DNA from: Pseudolactococcus piscium
GTDB taxonomy: Bacteria; Bacillota; Bacilli; Lactobacillales; Streptococcaceae
Direction: 5' to 3'
Assembly (NCBI RefSeq): GCF_002441695.1
Contig: NZ_JXJW01000017.1
Span: forward strand, 1-61,898
DNA length: 61,898 nucleotides
The position numbers and the translations under genes are program-made. The notes below the pieces were generated by a model. The model ran no database searches and was not told the DNA's origin. It saw nothing but the letters and a program-made list of their open reading frames with translations. Below are positions 9,452 through 18,807 of the stretch, one piece after another; the first letter of the stretch is position 1; each line of letters opens with the position of its first letter.

Positions 9452-10840
9452 ATGGCAGACAATGACAATCAATTTATGCGAAAAATGAGCAGTAAACACT
9501 TGGTAACGCTTTCCTTAGGAGGCGTTATCGGCACAGGTATCTTTTTAAGCTCAGGCTATCTGATACAAGAAGCTGGCGCTATCGGGACGATCATCGCCTA
9601 TGTGGTAGGCGGCTTTCTTGCGACACTGGTGATGATGTGTTTGGGGGAATTATCAGTTTATCACCCAAATACTGCCTCGCTCCATCTCTATGCCTCAAAG
9701 TATATTCATCCTAGCCTAGGCTTCACCGTCGCTTGGCTATACTGGCTAACCTGGACTGTGGCGCTCGGCTCACAGTTTATCACCATGGGGGTTTGTCTCC
9801 AAAAGTGGTTCCCACAGACACCAATTTGGGTGTGGTGCGCCGTCTTCTCAGTGCTAATCTTATTGCTCAATATGCTAGATATTAAAATTTTTTCAGTGAG
9901 TGAATTTTGGATGTCTCTGACTAAAATCGTGGCACTCGGTATTTTTATTATTTTAGGGGCTATGGCCATCACAGGATTGCTACCTAGTCATGCAAGCAGT
10001 GCACCCTTATTTACCAACTTGGTTTCAAATGGGGTCTTCCCACACGGAGTTGGTGCTGTCTTTATCGTCCTACTTTCAGCAAACTTTGCCTTTAGTGGTA
10101 CCGAGTTGATTGGTGTTGCTGCTGGTGAAACGAACCACCCTGAAAAAAATATCCCTAAAGCCATCAAAAGTACGCTATTTTTATTAATCACACTATTTAT
10201 TGGGACGATCGTTGTCATCGGTGCTTTAATTCCAGGCTCATCAAAGATCTTAACAGAGAGTCCATTTGTTTCTATTTTACAAAATATCGGTATTCCCTAT
10301 GCCAGTGATATCATGAATTTCATCATTTTCATTGCCATCCTTTCTGGTGCTAACTCTGGTTTGTATGCAGCCAGTCGGATGCTCTGGTCACTTTCAGAAG
10401 ATGGTACCTTACCTAAAGTCTTTTCTAAATTATCGAAAAACGGCTTACCAATCTATGGCTTGCTCTTAACCTTAGCTGGTGGTCTGCTCTCTTTATTTTC
10501 TAGCATCTACGCTGAAAGCACCGTCTACTTAGCGCTCGTCTCTATCTCAGGTTTTGCTGTTGTCGCAGTTTGGTTGTCTATCGGTATCAGTCAACTAAGA
10601 TTTAGGAAAGTCTTTCTAGCGTCTCATCCCTTGTCTGACTTAACCTATCGCACACCAGGTTACCCAGTCGTTCCTTGGCTAGTGATCATTTTATGCGTGG
10701 TTTCCATGATCGGTATCTATTTCGACCCCAACCAGCGAATCGCCCTCTACTTCGGTATCCCCTTTACCCTAGTTTCAATCATCGTCTATCAAATATTTTA
10801 TAGCAGGAGAACACATGACATTTCAACACTGGCTGACTGA
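9452..10840 (+). CDS. mmuP: Amino acid permease, probably S-methylmethionine
   Basis: A 462-residue polytopic membrane permease of the APC superfamily (amino acid transporter family), with about 12 membrane segments. The family signature GVIGTGIFLSSGYLIQEAGA is in the first helix. The ATG at 9452 is chosen because it follows AAGGAGG at good spacing; an upstream in-frame TTG at 9422 lacks this. It overlaps by 26 bases the homocysteine S-methyltransferase gene. This arrangement is the basis for calling the substrate S-methylmethionine (the mmuP-mmuM pair of E. coli). On sequence alone, other neutral amino acids remain possible. Confidence 0.85.
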   Translation: MADNDNQFMRKMSSKHLVTLSLGGVIGTGIFLSSGYLIQEAGAIGTIIAYVVGGFLATLVMMCLGELSVYHPNTASLHLYASKYIHPSLGFTVAWLYWLTWTVALGSQFITMGVCLQKWFPQTPIWVWCAVFSVLILLLNMLDIKIFSVSEFWMSLTKIVALGIFIILGAMAITGLLPSHASSAPLFTNLVSNGVFPHGVGAVFIVLLSANFAFSGTELIGVAAGETNHPEKNIPKAIKSTLFLLITLFIGTIVVIGALIPGSSKILTESPFVSILQNIGIPYASDIMNFIIFIAILSGANSGLYAASRMLWSLSEDGTLPKVFSKLSKNGLPIYGLLLTLAGGLLSLFSSIYAESTVYLALVSISGFAVVAVWLSIGISQLRFRKVFLASHPLSDLTYRTPGYPVVPWLVIILCVVSMIGIYFDPNQRIALYFGIPFTLVSIIVYQIFYSRRTHDISTLAD

Positions 10841-11726
10841 GCAAGAGGTGGTTATCATCGATGGCTCAATGGCAAGATTACTTGAAGAACAAGCGCTTGA
10901 GATTAACCATAAATTATGGACAGCACTGGCATTAATCGAGGCCCCAGAAGCCATCTTTAACGTCCACAAACGCTATTTTGATGCAGGTGCTAATATCGCC
11001 ATCACCGCAAGCTATCAAGCAACTGTGAAAAGTTTTTCTGACCTGGGCTACTCTGAAGCAGATGCCATCTCATTCATCAAAAGTAGTGTGACCCTAGCCA
11101 AAGAGGCTAGAGCAGCATCAAAAAGCCCACAAACCAAATGGATTGCGGGATCAGTCGGACCATATGGTGCCTATCTATCAGATAGCTCTGAATATACCGG
11201 TAATTATCAGATAGCTGATACTGAGCTATACACCTTTCATGCAGGTAGAATCAAGGCCTTAATCGAGGCAGGTGCTGATATCTTAGCGATTGAGACGATA
11301 CCAAGATTAGACGAACTACAGGTCATCTTATCGATCATCGCTACTTTTGATTTTCCAGTCATGGTCAGTATTTCCTTGAAAGATACAGGACATATGCCAA
11401 GCGGGGACAGTCTTGATGCTTTCCAAACCCTTGTCGAACAGGATAAACATGTCATCGCCTATGGCATCAACTGCGTCGCACCACAGTCGGTTGCAGCTAC
11501 CATCGAACACCTAGCAGCCCATGCAACAAAACCCTTGCTAGCCTACCCAAATTCAGGGGCAATTTTTGATCCCATCAGTAAAACTTGGTCAGAAGACTTG
11601 AGCACAAAAGAGATATTTTCTGTGGATGCAAAAATCTGGCACCAAAAAGGGGCGACATTAATCGGTGGCTGTTGCTGTTCTTCTGACAGTGACATTGCCT
11701 TATTAACGCAGTCACTCAAGGGATAA
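10815..11726 (+). CDS. mmuM: Homocysteine S-methyltransferase
   Basis: A 303-residue cytoplasmic enzyme that moves a methyl group from S-methylmethionine (or S-adenosylmethionine) to homocysteine, giving methionine. It has the TIM-barrel homocysteine methyltransferase fold with the three zinc/thiol ligands visible: GINCVAPQS (Cys about 219) and GGCCCSSDSD (about 285-294). The N-terminal VVIIDGSMARLLEEQ corresponds to the usual DGGLATELE motif. It starts inside the permease gene with AGGAGA in front, so the two are translated as an operon. It lets the cell use plant-derived S-methylmethionine as a methionine source. Confidence 0.93.
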   Translation: MTFQHWLTEQEVVIIDGSMARLLEEQALEINHKLWTALALIEAPEAIFNVHKRYFDAGANIAITASYQATVKSFSDLGYSEADAISFIKSSVTLAKEARAASKSPQTKWIAGSVGPYGAYLSDSSEYTGNYQIADTELYTFHAGRIKALIEAGADILAIETIPRLDELQVILSIIATFDFPVMVSISLKDTGHMPSGDSLDAFQTLVEQDKHVIAYGINCVAPQSVAATIEHLAAHATKPLLAYPNSGAIFDPISKTWSEDLSTKEIFSVDAKIWHQKGATLIGGCCCSSDSDIALLTQSLKG

Positions 11727-11771
11727 TAGCGTCATCCACCATCCTTATACGACTAACTTGGTCAACATGAC

Positions 11772-12596
11772 CTAATTTGACCTAGCATCCCTTGCTTGCT
11801 GCCTAATCCATGTCACAAGTTTAGACAACTCATCTCTTGATTCCTGATCTCGTGTGATGAGATAAAAATGGCGTTGATATTTCTCCGATAACGGCTTATA
11901 ATCAAGGCCTTGGGCAGCTCTTTCTGAAATAATCGAACAGCCGTATCCTTTTTTCAACAAGGCGACGATAATTTCGTTATTATGAATCGATACCTGTTCT
12001 TGCTTGATGTCATGTTCTTCTATATAGCGTTGGGTATAATAATAGACACCTGATGTCTCTTCTCTGACCAGCCAGGGGCCGATTTCAGGGTTGCCAACGA
12101 TGACGAGTTGATCTTTGACCAGTGGGAAACGGTGCATATGTTTCATCGACAAGGGTTTTTCAATAAAGCCAAAATCAATCTCATGCCGGTTGAGTGCTTC
12201 AACGACGGCTAAGGAGTTCATCAGTTTTATCGTAATAGATAGTTTAGGGAAGACACGCTTAAGTTGGATGATCAAATCTGGCAACACATAAATAGAATAA
12301 GTATGGGAAGCGCCAATGACACAATGTGTCATCTGGTTTTTTTCATGCTGTAAATCCAACTTCAGCTCCCGCCACTCATCTAATAGATTGACAGACTTTT
12401 GATAAAGCAAGTCCCCTTGTGGCGTCGTCTCAATTTCCTGACGACCATTTCTGATAAATAAGGCAACCCCTAAATCAGCTTCAAGCTGCTTGATCTGGGC
12501 AGAGACCGTTGGTTGGGCAATAAAGAGCAACTCAGCTGCTTTAGAAAAATGCTTGGTTTCATAAACGACTTTAAAAGTTTCCAGATACTTAAACAT
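11772..12596 (-). CDS. LysR-family regulator divergent from the YeiH-type exporter
   Basis: A 274-residue LysR-type transcription factor. The N-terminal winged helix (MFKYLETFKVVYETKHFSKA, then AAELLFIAQPTVSAQIKQLE) is clear. The effector-binding domain follows from about residue 90. LysR family proteins bind palindromic operators and respond to a small ligand. It is divergently transcribed from the yeiH-like gene across a 103-base gap, a common control arrangement (compare E. coli YeiE/YeiH), so that gene is the likely target. The ligand is unknown. Confidence 0.9.
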   Translation of the reverse strand: MFKYLETFKVVYETKHFSKAAELLFIAQPTVSAQIKQLEADLGVALFIRNGRQEIETTPQGDLLYQKSVNLLDEWRELKLDLQHEKNQMTHCVIGASHTYSIYVLPDLIIQLKRVFPKLSITIKLMNSLAVVEALNRHEIDFGFIEKPLSMKHMHRFPLVKDQLVIVGNPEIGPWLVREETSGVYYYTQRYIEEHDIKQEQVSIHNNEIIVALLKKGYGCSIISERAAQGLDYKPLSEKYQRHFYLITRDQESRDELSKLVTWIRQQARDARSN

Positions 12597-12632
12597 GGCG
12601 ACACTCCCATCAGTTTTTTTGATTAAACCTAT

Positions 12633-12650
12633 TATATCAATTGATTATAG
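12633..12650. promoter_or_regulatory. Candidate LysR operator
   Basis: The shared gap contains a near-palindrome centred on ATCAATTGAT, lying upstream of a TATAAT box for the rightward gene at about 12668. Its position between the two genes fits a LysR binding site; no experiment supports it. Confidence 0.45.
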
Positions 12651-12699
12651 TAATGGCTAATTTTTATTATAATAGAGTTAAAGGAAAAGAGGCAGACTT

Positions 12700-13707
12700 A
12701 TGATTAATCAACTCATTCAAAAAAACAAGGCAATTTTGCCAGGACTTGGCTTATCCATCATTGTTGCCATTATCGGAAAATTATGTGCACTTGCTTTACC
12801 CAGCTTAGGTGGTGCGACACTTGCTATTTTACTGGGGATTGTTTTGGGTAATACACTTTTCAAGCAAGCCTATTTAGCAGATGGGACTAAGTTTTCCGAA
12901 AGTAAGTTACTGGAGTGTTCAGTCGTCTTACTAGGCTTTACTGTCACCTTTCAAACCATCAGTCGACTAGGGTTAAATGGGTTAGGTTTTATCATCGTTA
13001 TGATGACAGTCGTCATTATTTCAGCCATGTTTATCGGCAAAAAACTCGGATTTTCAGAAAATGTCGGTATTTTGATGGCCAGCGGCAATGCTGTTTGTGG
13101 CTCATCTGCTATCGGGGCTGTCGCACCGACTATCGGCGCTGATGATGACGAAAAAGGTCAAGTCATCACACTGGTAAACTTATTAGGGACAGTCATGATG
13201 CTCACGTTACCAATAATAAGTACCATCTTATTTGGTCATAGTTTATTAGCTCATAGCGCCCTATTAGGTGGCACACTCCAATCTGTCGGACAGGTCGTAG
13301 CCGGTGCTAGCTTGCTTAATCAGGAAACAGTCCGATATGCCATGCTCTTCAAAATAACTCGGATTTTATTTTTAGTCGTGGTCGTCTTTATCTTTCAGAA
13401 ACGTCATAAAAAGCGGACAGACAGCACGGTCAGTAAAAAACGGTCATTTCCTATCCCTTGGTACGTCTTGGCTTTCTTACTCATTTGTATCCTGAACAGC
13501 TCTGTCAGCTTACCTAAACCTTTCAGCGATAGCGCACACTTCATCAGTACGTGGTTTGAAACAATCGCACTTGCTGCGATTGGCTTACGACTTGATTTGA
13601 AGAAATTCATCAAAGAAGGCCCAAGATTTCTGATTTACGGACTCTCAGTCGGTACAGTCCAAACATTAGCTGCTATTCTATTGATTATCATGTTTAAAAT
13701 CAACTAA
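12700..13707 (+). CDS. yeiH: YeiH/UPF0324-family membrane transporter
   Basis: A 335-residue integral membrane protein of the YeiH family (putative sulfate/sulfonate export). About nine to ten hydrophobic segments can be seen, with the family motifs GGATLAILLGIVLGN, ECSVVLLGF and ASGNAVCGSSAIGAVAPTIGA. AGGAAAAGAGG precedes the ATG. The substrate is not proven in any member I can name with confidence. Regulation is likely by the divergent LysR protein. A bidirectional terminator follows. Confidence 0.88.
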   Translation: MINQLIQKNKAILPGLGLSIIVAIIGKLCALALPSLGGATLAILLGIVLGNTLFKQAYLADGTKFSESKLLECSVVLLGFTVTFQTISRLGLNGLGFIIVMMTVVIISAMFIGKKLGFSENVGILMASGNAVCGSSAIGAVAPTIGADDDEKGQVITLVNLLGTVMMLTLPIISTILFGHSLLAHSALLGGTLQSVGQVVAGASLLNQETVRYAMLFKITRILFLVVVVFIFQKRHKKRTDSTVSKKRSFPIPWYVLAFLLICILNSSVSLPKPFSDSAHFISTWFETIALAAIGLRLDLKKFIKEGPRFLIYGLSVGTVQTLAAILLIIMFKIN

Positions 13708-13709
13708 CT

Positions 13710-13764
13710 AAAAAAGTTAAGTCTTATCCTGATAGCGATTACGCACGGAAGACTTAACTTTTTT
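13710..13764. terminator. Bidirectional terminator
   Basis: A perfect 16-bp stem (AAAAAAGTTAAGTCTT with its complement) encloses a 23-base loop and serves both converging genes, yeiH and the RibD-C-like gene. Confidence 0.92.
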
Positions 13765-13778
13765 ATTATTTAATTTAT

Positions 13779-14294
13779 TCAGACTGACTTATGATAGCTC
13801 AATGCAGCAAACGGCCCATATTTAGTCACGTCCTCTAGTTCAAATCTTTGTAAGCTGTCGCTCTTTGTGAAAAGTGGAATGCCATCTCCCAGTAAGACTG
13901 GGGCAACTTGAATCTTCAGCACGTCTACTAAATCCTTCTCTAAAAGTGGGGCCAAAAGTGTATTCCCACCAACAATCCAGATATTTTTAGCAGTATCTTG
14001 CTGCTTAATAAAGTCGACTACTGATCCCGAGACAAAGTTAAACCCTGCTATATGCAAATTTGGCTCATGTGTGAACACATAGTTTGTCGTTGTCGGGTAA
14101 ATTTCATCTAGATTATCTAAATCCTTAATGGCATTAAACGTTTTCTTGCCCATGATGACAATGTCCATTTGGTTATAAAAAACGTCATAGTCAGTGACTT
14201 CGACTGATCCTGTCTGATACAGCCAATCTAACTGATGATTTTTGTCTGCCAAATAACCGTCCAATGATATACAGCCATAAAAAAATACACACAT
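13779..14294 (-). CDS. RibD C-terminal domain (dihydrofolate reductase-like) protein
   Basis: A 171-residue protein of the RibD-C/YyaP-like family, which has the dihydrofolate-reductase fold but usually is not the housekeeping DHFR. Motifs include GCISLDGYLA near the start, MGKKTFNAI (residues about 49-57) and IWIVGGNTLLAPLLEKDLVD (about 110-129), the NADPH-binding GG region. It follows GGAGACCAAAT. Being shorter than RibD and lacking its deaminase domain, it is probably an NAD(P)H-dependent reductase of unknown substrate. Confidence 0.85.
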   Translation of the reverse strand: MCVFFYGCISLDGYLADKNHQLDWLYQTGSVEVTDYDVFYNQMDIVIMGKKTFNAIKDLDNLDEIYPTTTNYVFTHEPNLHIAGFNFVSGSVVDFIKQQDTAKNIWIVGGNTLLAPLLEKDLVDVLKIQVAPVLLGDGIPLFTKSDSLQRFELEDVTKYGPFAALSYHKSV

Positions 14295-14396
14295 ATTTGG
14301 TCTCCTTTGACTAGCTAAAAAACGTTGCTACCCTCATGATAACATGTATGACTCAGAAAATGGCAACCCTTAACTAAAAAATGACTAGTTATCCAT

Positions 14397-14422
14397 AAAA
14401 AAAAGCTGAGCATCATCGCTCA
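14397..14422 (-). terminator. Terminator of tRNA-Leu
   Basis: A minus-strand stem TGAGC-loop-GCTCA is followed by GC and eight T, directly after the tRNA. Confidence 0.75.
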
Positions 14423-14429
14423 ACTAATA

Positions 14430-14515
14430 TGCGGAGAAAGGGACTTGAACCCTCACGACCAAAGTAGGTCACAGGATCCTTAATCCTGCGCGTCTGCCAA
14501 TTCCGCCATCTCCGC
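14430..14515 (-). tRNA. tRNA-Leu (anticodon AAG)
   Basis: The minus strand folds into a class II tRNA: acceptor GCGGAGA/TCTCCGC, D-arm with GG, anticodon stem CAGGA/TCCTG enclosing TTAAGGA, a variable arm GACCTACTTTGGTC, and T-loop GGTTCAAGTCC. Position 34-36 reads AAG (14479-14481), leucine CUU; A34 would be converted to inosine. The CCA end is not encoded. Confidence 0.95.
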
Positions 14516-14583
14516 GAAACAGTACTTTATAAGTATATCAAAGTACTAGTGTCTCGTCAAGCGGTTTACGACTTTTTGATCGG

Positions 14584-14838
14584 TTAATACTTGATTTGAT
14601 CAAATAGGCCATCTGGTAAATCGTGGAATGATTTACCAGCCTTGAAGTTATCAAATTTCCCTAGCAGAAAACCATAGGCGTCTAAGCGGCTCTCATAGCG
14701 AATGACCGCTTCTCTAGCACGGTCATCCCCATCCTCATCGACAACTTTTTGACTTGCTGTCATCGCTAACTCATTAATGGCAACTTGACTAGTCACCCAC
14801 GCTTCAAACTCTGTTATAAATTTTTGTTCATTTGTCAT
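14584..14838 (-). CDS. DUF1912 family protein
   Basis: An 84-residue protein that matches my memory of the streptococcal/lactococcal DUF1912 family: EFEAWVTSQVAINELAM near the start, RYESRLDAYGFLLGKFDNF in the middle and FHDLPDGLF at the end. It is acidic, helical and has no known function. The ATG at 14838 follows AAGGAG; an in-frame GTG one codon upstream is also possible. Family members are narrowly confined to Streptococcaceae, supporting the taxonomic assignment. Confidence 0.88.
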   Translation of the reverse strand: MTNEQKFITEFEAWVTSQVAINELAMTASQKVVDEDGDDRAREAVIRYESRLDAYGFLLGKFDNFKAGKSFHDLPDGLFDQIKY

Positions 14839-14918
14839 CACTTACGCTCCTTAAGGCGATTTTTATTTATTCAGCAAGGTTAATCAATCCCTTAACTGCA
14901 TGTCTTATGTCTTATGTC

Positions 14919-15431
14919 TTATCTGTTATCAGATACCTTGGTTATTAACTTTTGATAGGCAACACGTTCCCCTTCATACATGACGGTACCACAGACTTCA
15001 AACCCTAGTTTGGTCAAAATATGTTGCATAATCTGATTATCTGGATGTGTATCAACGCGAAAATCGGTATAGGTATCAAATGTTTCAAAAACATCAGTAA
15101 ACAGCTTTTGTCCGAATGACTGACCTCGAACCTGGCTTGAAATAGCTAGCCGATGTACCGTCACATAATCTCGGTTATGAGTTAACCAGGAACCCTTGAG
15201 CTGGTCATAGGCTGGTTCAAAACCTGTGATAACTGCTGCATAGCCTACAAGAATACCATCATGTTTTAAAACATACCCCACGCCTTTTTCGATATCAGAT
15301 AGGACATCACTGGATGACGGATAGGCACTCGTTTGCCATTGGTCAAGGCCTTGTGCTTTTAAGAACGCACGCGCACTTTCAATCACCTCGATGATCTCCG
15401 ATAACTCTGCTTGCTTGGCTTTTTCTATCAT
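14919..15431 (-). CDS. GNAT family N-acetyltransferase
   Basis: A 170-residue GNAT-fold protein likely to transfer an acetyl group from acetyl-CoA. The N-terminal strand-helix part, the [20 protein letters not shown] stretch (acetyl-CoA pyrophosphate loop, R/Q-x-x-G-x-G/A type) around residues 92-111, and the [20 protein letters not shown] region are all typical. It overlaps the 3' end of the RlmD-type gene by 4 bases (ATGA), so the two are co-translated. The acceptor substrate is unknown. Confidence 0.88.
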   Translation of the reverse strand: MIEKAKQAELSEIIEVIESARAFLKAQGLDQWQTSAYPSSSDVLSDIEKGVGYVLKHDGILVGYAAVITGFEPAYDQLKGSWLTHNRDYVTVHRLAISSQVRGQSFGQKLFTDVFETFDTYTDFRVDTHPDNQIMQHILTKLGFEVCGTVMYEGERVAYQKLITKVSDNR

Positions 15432-16765
15432 TTGCGCACCAACTTAACAACTGCTTCTGTTCTAGCTGTATGCGGGAACATATCCACTGACTGGATGTAC
15501 TTAATGTCATAGACAGATGCCAGCTTAACCAAGTCACGCGCCAAAGTTGACACATTACAAGAGACATAGACCATTTTTTCAGGTCTAGTCGCAACGATCG
15601 TATCCAATAACTTATCGTCTAATCCAGTCCGTGGTGGATCGACAATCAGTGCTGTTGCTTCAAAGCCATCAGCTACCCATTTAGGGATAACTGTCTCAGC
15701 TGTCCCCACCTCATAGATCCCATCAGGCACATTAATTCTTGCATCGTCTATCGATTCTGCAATCACATCCATGCCACGAATACTGCGTACCTTGCCTAAG
15801 AAAGCACGACCAATCGTGCCTGTACCAGAATAGGCATCAATCAAATCATCATCCGGCCCTGCATCCATGGCTCTGACCGCTTCACGATAAAGGACATTTG
15901 TCTGTTCTGGATTAAGCTGATAAAAGGCACGCGGACTCAGCTCAAAACTATAGTCAAGTACCCCTTCTAAAATCGCACGCTCTCCCCATAAAATCTCCGT
16001 TTCACCACCATAAATCTCTGATGTTTTCTTGGCGTTTATATTTAGGGCGATCGTTCTAATCTCTGGAAATTTCTCAGTTAAACTCGTAATCGTGCGTGTC
16101 AGCTCAACAGGTGCAGAGGAAATGAAAATGATTTGAACCTGACCGGTCTTATGCGCTCGTCGCACCATGACTGTCCGGACACCATCAAATTGGCGCTCAT
16201 TATAAATCGGAATCCGATGAAAGGTCAAGAGTTCAGTTATCTCATTAATGATTGCTTGTGTCGTCTCATCCTGTACGAAACAATTTTTAATTTCAACAAG
16301 TCGATGAGAGCTTTCAGCAAAAAGACCAGCTCTGACTTTCTCACCTAGAAAGCGTGTCTGGAATTGCATTTTTGCCCGATAATGTTGCGGATTTTTCATT
16401 CCTATGGTCTTGCGAACCTCATAGGTTTCATAGCCTGCTGGCTTAAACTTCTGCAAGGCCTGCCTTAACAAATCTTGCTTGAACAATAACTGTTGCGGAT
16501 AAGCCAAATGCATAATTTGACAGCCGCCACATTGCTTATAAATATCACATACAGGGACAACACGATGTGGGGACTTTTTATTTAATTTAAGGACTTTTGC
16601 TGTCGCATAATTTGGCTCACTTTTGATAATTTCGGCGTAAACCTCTTCACCTTTAAGTGCGCCAGCGACAAAAACTGTCATCCCTTTAAAGTTCCCGACA
16701 CCTTCGCCATTGATACCGATTTTTTTTATTTTAAGTGGAATTTTTTGCTTAATTTTGAGAGTCAT
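15428..16765 (-). CDS. rlmD: 23S rRNA (uracil-5)-methyltransferase RlmD/RlmCD
   Basis: A 445-residue class I SAM-dependent enzyme that methylates uracil C5 in 23S rRNA. The N-terminal TRAM domain (residues 1-60) is followed by the 4Fe-4S cluster ligands: Cys73, Cys79, Cys82 and a further Cys in KNCFVQ. The methyltransferase domain has [10 protein letters not shown] (SAM binding), [13 protein letters not shown] and the catalytic Cys in [13 protein letters not shown]. In Gram-positives one enzyme can act on both U747 and U1939 (RlmCD); two paralogues are also possible. Length and motifs are complete. Confidence 0.93.
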   Translation of the reverse strand: MTLKIKQKIPLKIKKIGINGEGVGNFKGMTVFVAGALKGEEVYAEIIKSEPNYATAKVLKLNKKSPHRVVPVCDIYKQCGGCQIMHLAYPQQLLFKQDLLRQALQKFKPAGYETYEVRKTIGMKNPQHYRAKMQFQTRFLGEKVRAGLFAESSHRLVEIKNCFVQDETTQAIINEITELLTFHRIPIYNERQFDGVRTVMVRRAHKTGQVQIIFISSAPVELTRTITSLTEKFPEIRTIALNINAKKTSEIYGGETEILWGERAILEGVLDYSFELSPRAFYQLNPEQTNVLYREAVRAMDAGPDDDLIDAYSGTGTIGRAFLGKVRSIRGMDVIAESIDDARINVPDGIYEVGTAETVIPKWVADGFEATALIVDPPRTGLDDKLLDTIVATRPEKMVYVSCNVSTLARDLVKLASVYDIKYIQSVDMFPHTARTEAVVKLVRK

Positions 16766-16837
16766 ATACTCATTTTACCATTTTTTGCTCATTTTGACTC
16801 ACTATCCTTAAGCAATGATTTTATCTTATCCCTTATT

Positions 16838-18730
16838 TTAAACGGGCTTGGTTGGTACTAAAAGTCTGAGTGAATTGAGTAGCACAATGACTGTACTTCC
16901 CTCATGTGCCATCACACCAGCCACAACCGATAGATTGCCAATCAAGCTCATAGTCACAAGAAAGAAAACGACAACTAAGGAGAAGACAATATTTTGGAAG
17001 ACGATCTGTTTCAACCGTTTAGATACCTGATGCGCTTTGACGATATTGGTTAACTTATTCTTCATCAAGACAACATCAGCTGTTTCAATCGCGACATCCG
17101 TCCCATCTCCCATGGCAATACCGATATCGGCAGTTGCCAATGCTGGTGCATCATTAACCCCATCTCCTACCATGGCAATCATGCCAAATTTAGCTTTATT
17201 CGCTGTGATATTTGCTGCTTTTTGGTCAGGTAGCACGTTTGTCAGGATTGTATCAACCCCAATTGCTTGACCAATCGCTTGACCAGTTAATTGCGCATCT
17301 CCTGTAATCATGATGGACTGGATATCCTCTTTTTTGAGGTAGTTAATCACTGATACGGCCTGCTCTTGTGGTACATCTTGTATGGCAATTAAACCAACAA
17401 CTTGCTGGTCCACAGCGATATAGACAACTGTCTTACCCTGACTTTCATGACTTTCTCTCTGTATCGTCCACTTGGCAGCAACCTGATCAAATACACTCGG
17501 TTTAGCAATTTGAATCAGCTTGTTATCATACCTAGTCGATAGGCCTTCTCCCACACGATTTGTTACTGCTAGCGCGATGGGCTGATCAATCTGGTCAAAC
17601 TCAGCAACGATAGCCGTAGCAAGTGGGTGGTTACTCTGTTTTTCCATAGCAACAACAACTGGTAAAATAGCGGTAAATTCAGGATCAAGGTCATAGGCAA
17701 CAACTTTAGGTTTCCCTTGTGTCAACGTGCCTGTCTTATCAAAAGCGATGGCTTTCAAATTAACAAAGTTTGCTAAAAATGAGCCACCTTTAAACAAGAT
17801 ACCTTGCCGTGCTAGATTAGAAATGCCTGCAAGCGTTGCTGGAATAGCTGAAACCGCGATAGCACATGGTGAGGCTGAGACTAAAAAGACTAAGCTTCTT
17901 GAAAATGTATCAGACCATGACCAGCCAAATAGAATGGGGAAGCTAACAAGTAATAGGATAAAGATTGCTAAGACAGCTGTCACATAAACTGGCTCATATT
18001 TTTGAATGCCAGCGGCTGTCGGCGACAAATTATTTTGTGATTGGGCGACCATTTTTAAAATTTTTGAAAAGACAGTATCCTCACTGTTTTTAGTCACTGT
18101 CATCGTGAAGGTACTGTTGCCATTCATCGTTGCGCCAAAAACAGGATCGCCTACCGTTTTTTCTCGCGGTATGCTTTCGCCATTAATCGTTGACTCATCT
18201 ATGCTGACTGCACCCTCAGTAATCGTCCCATCCGTCGGTACTTGTGCACCATTTTGGACTTGTACACGATCGCCAACCTGTAATTGGTCGACGGAGACGA
18301 CTTCAACAGTCCCATCAGGTTTGAGTCTGCGTGCCTCAGTCGGATTCAACTCTAATAGCTTGGTAATTTCTCTCTTGCTTTTACCTGCCACATATTCTTC
18401 TAGAAAATGCGCACCAGCAAAGATAAAAATCAATAAAGCTGCTTCTTTAGATTCGCCTAGTATAATGGCACCTAGTGCTGCAAGCGTCATCAGGATATGC
18501 GTATTCGGGGTAAATTTTCTGTTAGCTTTGGTATTTTCGATCGTATCGACGATCCCCTCAATCATCACATGATAACCTGATAATAAGAGGGCAATGATAT
18601 CAAGGATTTGCGACACCTGTTGAGAAACAGGTAGGAAGAAAGTTAAACTAAATAAAATGAGCCCTAAAAAGTAGTGACATTGGGTAGTTGCCCAAAATGC
18701 TGTTTTTTTATGATGGTGTGTGTGTGCCAT
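16838..18730 (-). CDS. P1B-4-type metal-exporting ATPase
   Basis: A 630-residue P-type ATPase. A short His-rich N-terminus (MAHTHHHKK) replaces the usual HMA domain. Motifs are the actuator TGES-like INGES, SPC in the membrane helix (SASPCAIAVS, about 285), the phosphorylation site DKTGTLT (about 333), the NHPLATA nucleotide-binding motif, GDGVNDAPAL, and MAHEGSTVIVLL in the last helices. SPC plus HEG(G/S)T is the signature of the P1B-4 group (ZosA/PfeT, CzcP, CoaT), which exports Fe(II), Co(II) or Zn(II). It acts in the cell membrane. A divergent MerR regulator and operator indicate metal-induced expression; the exact metal cannot be fixed here. Confidence 0.93.
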   Translation of the reverse strand: MAHTHHHKKTAFWATTQCHYFLGLILFSLTFFLPVSQQVSQILDIIALLLSGYHVMIEGIVDTIENTKANRKFTPNTHILMTLAALGAIILGESKEAALLIFIFAGAHFLEEYVAGKSKREITKLLELNPTEARRLKPDGTVEVVSVDQLQVGDRVQVQNGAQVPTDGTITEGAVSIDESTINGESIPREKTVGDPVFGATMNGNSTFTMTVTKNSEDTVFSKILKMVAQSQNNLSPTAAGIQKYEPVYVTAVLAIFILLLVSFPILFGWSWSDTFSRSLVFLVSASPCAIAVSAIPATLAGISNLARQGILFKGGSFLANFVNLKAIAFDKTGTLTQGKPKVVAYDLDPEFTAILPVVVAMEKQSNHPLATAIVAEFDQIDQPIALAVTNRVGEGLSTRYDNKLIQIAKPSVFDQVAAKWTIQRESHESQGKTVVYIAVDQQVVGLIAIQDVPQEQAVSVINYLKKEDIQSIMITGDAQLTGQAIGQAIGVDTILTNVLPDQKAANITANKAKFGMIAMVGDGVNDAPALATADIGIAMGDGTDVAIETADVVLMKNKLTNIVKAHQVSKRLKQIVFQNIVFSLVVVFFLVTMSLIGNLSVVAGVMAHEGSTVIVLLNSLRLLVPTKPV

Positions 18731-18772
18731 GACATACTCCTTTATGATCTGACTGGTTTATGGTATATTAAT

Positions 18773-18803
18773 AGGATAAACTATACCTTAAAGGGAAGGT
18801 CAA
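18773..18803 (-). promoter_or_regulatory. MerR-type promoter and operator of the metal ATPase
   Basis: Minus strand: -35 TTGACC (18798-18803) and -10 TATCCT (18773-18778) are separated by 19 bases, the long spacer typical of MerR-activated promoters. A dyad, ACCTT-N6-AAGGT, is at 18785-18800 and also overlaps the ribosome-binding region of merR, which would allow self-control. The dyad centre is a few bases off the spacer centre. Confidence 0.7.
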
Positions 18804-18807
18804 GCAT

